Below are positions 62,965 through 64,000 of a stretch of 64,000 bases of DNA, one piece after another. The stretch's first letter is position 1. Each line of letters begins with the position of its first letter. The DNA is from Flavobacteriaceae bacterium S0862 (GTDB taxonomy: Bacteria; Bacteroidota; Bacteroidia; Flavobacteriales; Flavobacteriaceae). The DNA is taken from positions 310,001 to 374,000 of the forward strand of contig JALKAW010000002.1 in the NCBI GenBank assembly GCA_023015825.1, read 5' to 3'. A program made the translations under genes and the position numbers. The notes under the pieces are model-generated. The model was given only the letters and a program-made list of their open reading frames with translations, made no database searches and was not told where the DNA came from.

Positions 62965-63610
62965 TCAAAGGACTTACTTTTTGAAGAATTAGCATTTGTT
63001 GAAAATCCTCAATACGAGCGCATTATAGAAGATATTTTAGAGCGGAAATATAGTATTGTTGAAGATTTTTTTACAAACGAAGAAGTTTTTGTTTTTAAGA
63101 CAATCTTTAGTAGAAAAACATGAAGAAAACGCTTTTAAAAAAGCAGCAATTGGAAATTGTAATAATGAAATTATTGTAAAATCTATTCGTGGGGATGTTA
63201 TTTTATGGATAGATGAAAATAAAAGGGATACGTCAGAAAAATTATTTTTCAATTCGATTAACAACTTAGTAAGCTATTTAAACAGAACTTGTTTTTTAGG
63301 AATTTTGCATAAAGAGTTTCATTACGCATTATATCCTAAAGGTACTTACTATAAAAGACATATAGACACGTTTCAAAATGATGATAGAAGAAAACTCTCT
63401 ATAGTTTGTTATTTAAATGAAGATGGTTGGTTGCCTGAAAATGGAGGCGAATTAATATTGTATTTAAACGAAAATGGTGAAGAAATAGAAAAAATTATTT
63501 ATCCACTCCCTGGACGCGTTGTAATTTTTGAAAGCCAGAATATTGCGCACGAAGTAAAGCCTGTAAACAAAGAAAGACTGAGCATAACAGGTTGGTTAAA
63601 AACAAGTTAA
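62965..63610 (+). pseudogene. Broken 2OG-Fe(II) oxygenase gene: no start codon and a one-base frameshift
   Basis: From 62965 the frame reads SKDLLFEELAFVENPQYERIIEDI...SIVEDFFTNEEVF up to about 63092; the frame then shifts by one in a T run (63092-63096) and continues as LRQSLVEKHEENAFKKAAIGN to the stop at 63610. Removing one T joins both parts smoothly into EEVFVLRQSL. The C-terminal part has the iron ligands in YKRHIDTFQ (H-x-D) and IAHEVKP (second His), and RLSITGWL holds the 2OG Arg. No ATG, GTG or TTG lies in the first frame after the upstream TAA (62962-62964). A 184-residue frame from a TTG at 63056 is only the shifted half. Confidence 0.8.
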
Positions 63611-63691
63611 TTAACGTCTTTTGTATTTATTGTAAAAATAGATTATAATCAATGCAATTGCTAGTACTAGAAAAAGTTTACTTCCACCCAT
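63611..63691 (-). CDS. Very small single-helix membrane protein (26 aa)
   Basis: ATG at 63691 gives MGGSKLFLVLAIALIIIYFYNKYKRR and stop: one hydrophobic helix and a basic tail (inside-positive). It begins one base after the stop of the 57-aa gene upstream, which suggests coupled translation. I do not recognise the family; at this length chance cannot be excluded, but the clean helix and coupling support it. Confidence 0.5.
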   Translation of the reverse strand: MGGSKLFLVLAIALIIIYFYNKYKRR

Positions 63692-63692
63692 A

Positions 63693-63866
63693 TTATTCTT
63701 TGTTTGCTCTTTTTTTGTTATAATAATATATAGCGTAAGCTATAGTTACTAAAACTACAAAAGGGATCATTGAACCAATAAATATACCAATCCCATAATC
63801 GTTATTTGGAGCGTCTTGTAATTTCTTGTCAATATTTACTTCCTGCAGTATTGTTGCTATTATCAT
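63693..63866 (-). CDS. Small membrane protein (57 aa)
   Basis: ATG at 63866 gives a soluble N-terminus (MIIATILQEVNIDKKLQDAPNNDYGI), one long hydrophobic segment (about 27-48, IGIFIGSMIPFVVLVTIAYAIYY) and a basic tail (NKKRANKE). It lies between a truncated membrane-protein gene (stop 63889) and the 26-aa gene (start 63691), all leftward. Not recognised; probably a small inner-membrane subunit or regulator. The opposite-strand frame here is a shadow. Confidence 0.6.
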   Translation of the reverse strand: MIIATILQEVNIDKKLQDAPNNDYGIGIFIGSMIPFVVLVTIAYAIYYYNKKRANKE

Positions 63867-63888
63867 ACGTTACATTATTATGTCAAAG

Positions 63889-64000
63889 TTACATCTTTTG
63901 TGAAAGTGGCAAAAACTGTCGTCTAAATTTTATTATAAGAGGAATTCCTCTTGCAATAATCCAGAAAGTTATTGCTATAAAAATTGCATATAGTTTGTAG
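63889..64000 (-). CDS. C-terminal end of a membrane protein (runs off the right edge)
   Basis: Minus-strand frame with 36 codons seen before the stop at 63889-63891. It reads YKLYAIFIAITFWIIARGIPL then a basic end (KFRRQFLPLSQKM): a last transmembrane helix and cytoplasmic tail. The next leftward gene starts 23 bases after the stop, so the three genes likely form one transcript. Family unknown. Confidence 0.55.
   Translation of the reverse strand, partial: YKLYAIFIAITFWIIARGIPLIIKFRRQFLPLSQKM

Noticed and set aside
63056-63610. Intact 184-aa oxygenase starting at TTG 63056
   Set aside because: The first 15 residues are the out-of-frame reading of the true N-terminus (VEDFFTNEEVF); the family-like sequence upstream lies in another frame.
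63806-64000. Plus-strand 64-aa frame at the right edge
   Set aside because: The opposite strand holds the 57-aa membrane gene and the end of another membrane protein, which have better hydrophobic and operon evidence.
1-64000. Insertion sequences, prophage, CRISPR array, restriction-modification or toxin-antitoxin genes
   Set aside because: I read all frames and spacers and found no transposase, integrase, Cas, methyltransferase/nuclease pair or repeat-spacer array.

Overview
The window is an AT-rich chromosomal segment from a marine-type member of the Bacteroidota, most likely family Flavobacteriaceae. The support is in the sequence: -7 promoter boxes of the Bacteroidota form TAnnTTTG, few Shine-Dalgarno motifs, several TTG starts, many short lipoprotein signals, two large TonB-linked outer-membrane proteins, a secreted FG-GAP protein with a type IX secretion (T9SS) C-terminal sorting domain, a proline-rich PID-CTERM-like small protein, and GlnRS with a long C-terminal extension. 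No integrase, transposase, phage gene, CRISPR array or rRNA operon is visible, so this looks like core chromosome with a few accessory or decaying pieces.

Layout. 1-8.3 kb: the start of an outer-membrane protein gene, an SPFH protein, glnS, folB, tRNA-Cys, a LysE-type exporter, a GIN-domain secreted protein and rnr, then a gene-free AT-rich divergent region of about 690 bp. 8.3-13 kb: rpiB, a CDF zinc exporter, an ElaA-like acetyltransferase, and the leftward set rnpA - S41 protease - tandem OmpA protein. 13-16.2 kb: a pair made of a GCS2 carboxylate-amine ligase fused to CBS domains and an M14 aspartoacylase-like deacylase. 16.2-23.7 kb: two leftward sets, metallo-beta-lactamase - subtilase - M1 peptidase and usp - sulP. 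23.9-35.6 kb: NhaP-type antiporter, lepA, an outer-membrane barrel protein, a PD40 lipoprotein, M28 peptidase, dusB, a LolC/E-like permease, rbfA and methylmalonyl-CoA epimerase. 35.6-38.5 kb: a CAU-anticodon tRNA, a TonB receptor and a PID-CTERM-like small protein. 38.5-44.2 kb: ribE, pdxA, yceD, rpmF, fabH, accB, accC (cofactors, ribosome, fatty-acid initiation). 44.3-53.5 kb: saccharopine-dehydrogenase-like gene with a Gre-like partner, ABC ATPase, T9SS cargo with diheme cytochrome, asd, mscL, alr, tdk. 53.6-64 kb: a rsmI/UDG operon, M28 peptidase, AhpD-like and OsmC proteins, recJ, an MFS transporter, queD-lpxH, a broken 2OG-Fe(II) oxygenase gene, and two very small membrane-protein genes beside a truncated gene at the right edge.

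Most genes are housekeeping and confidently recognised. The items most worth a second look are the GCS2-CBS/M14 pair, the oxygenase gene that keeps a good promoter but has lost its start codon and reading frame, a four-copy 8-bp tandem repeat between accB and accC, the paired repeats upstream of fabH, the repeat-bearing rnr-rpiB spacer, and the tiny membrane genes at the right end. I found no clearly novel large defence or mobile system.
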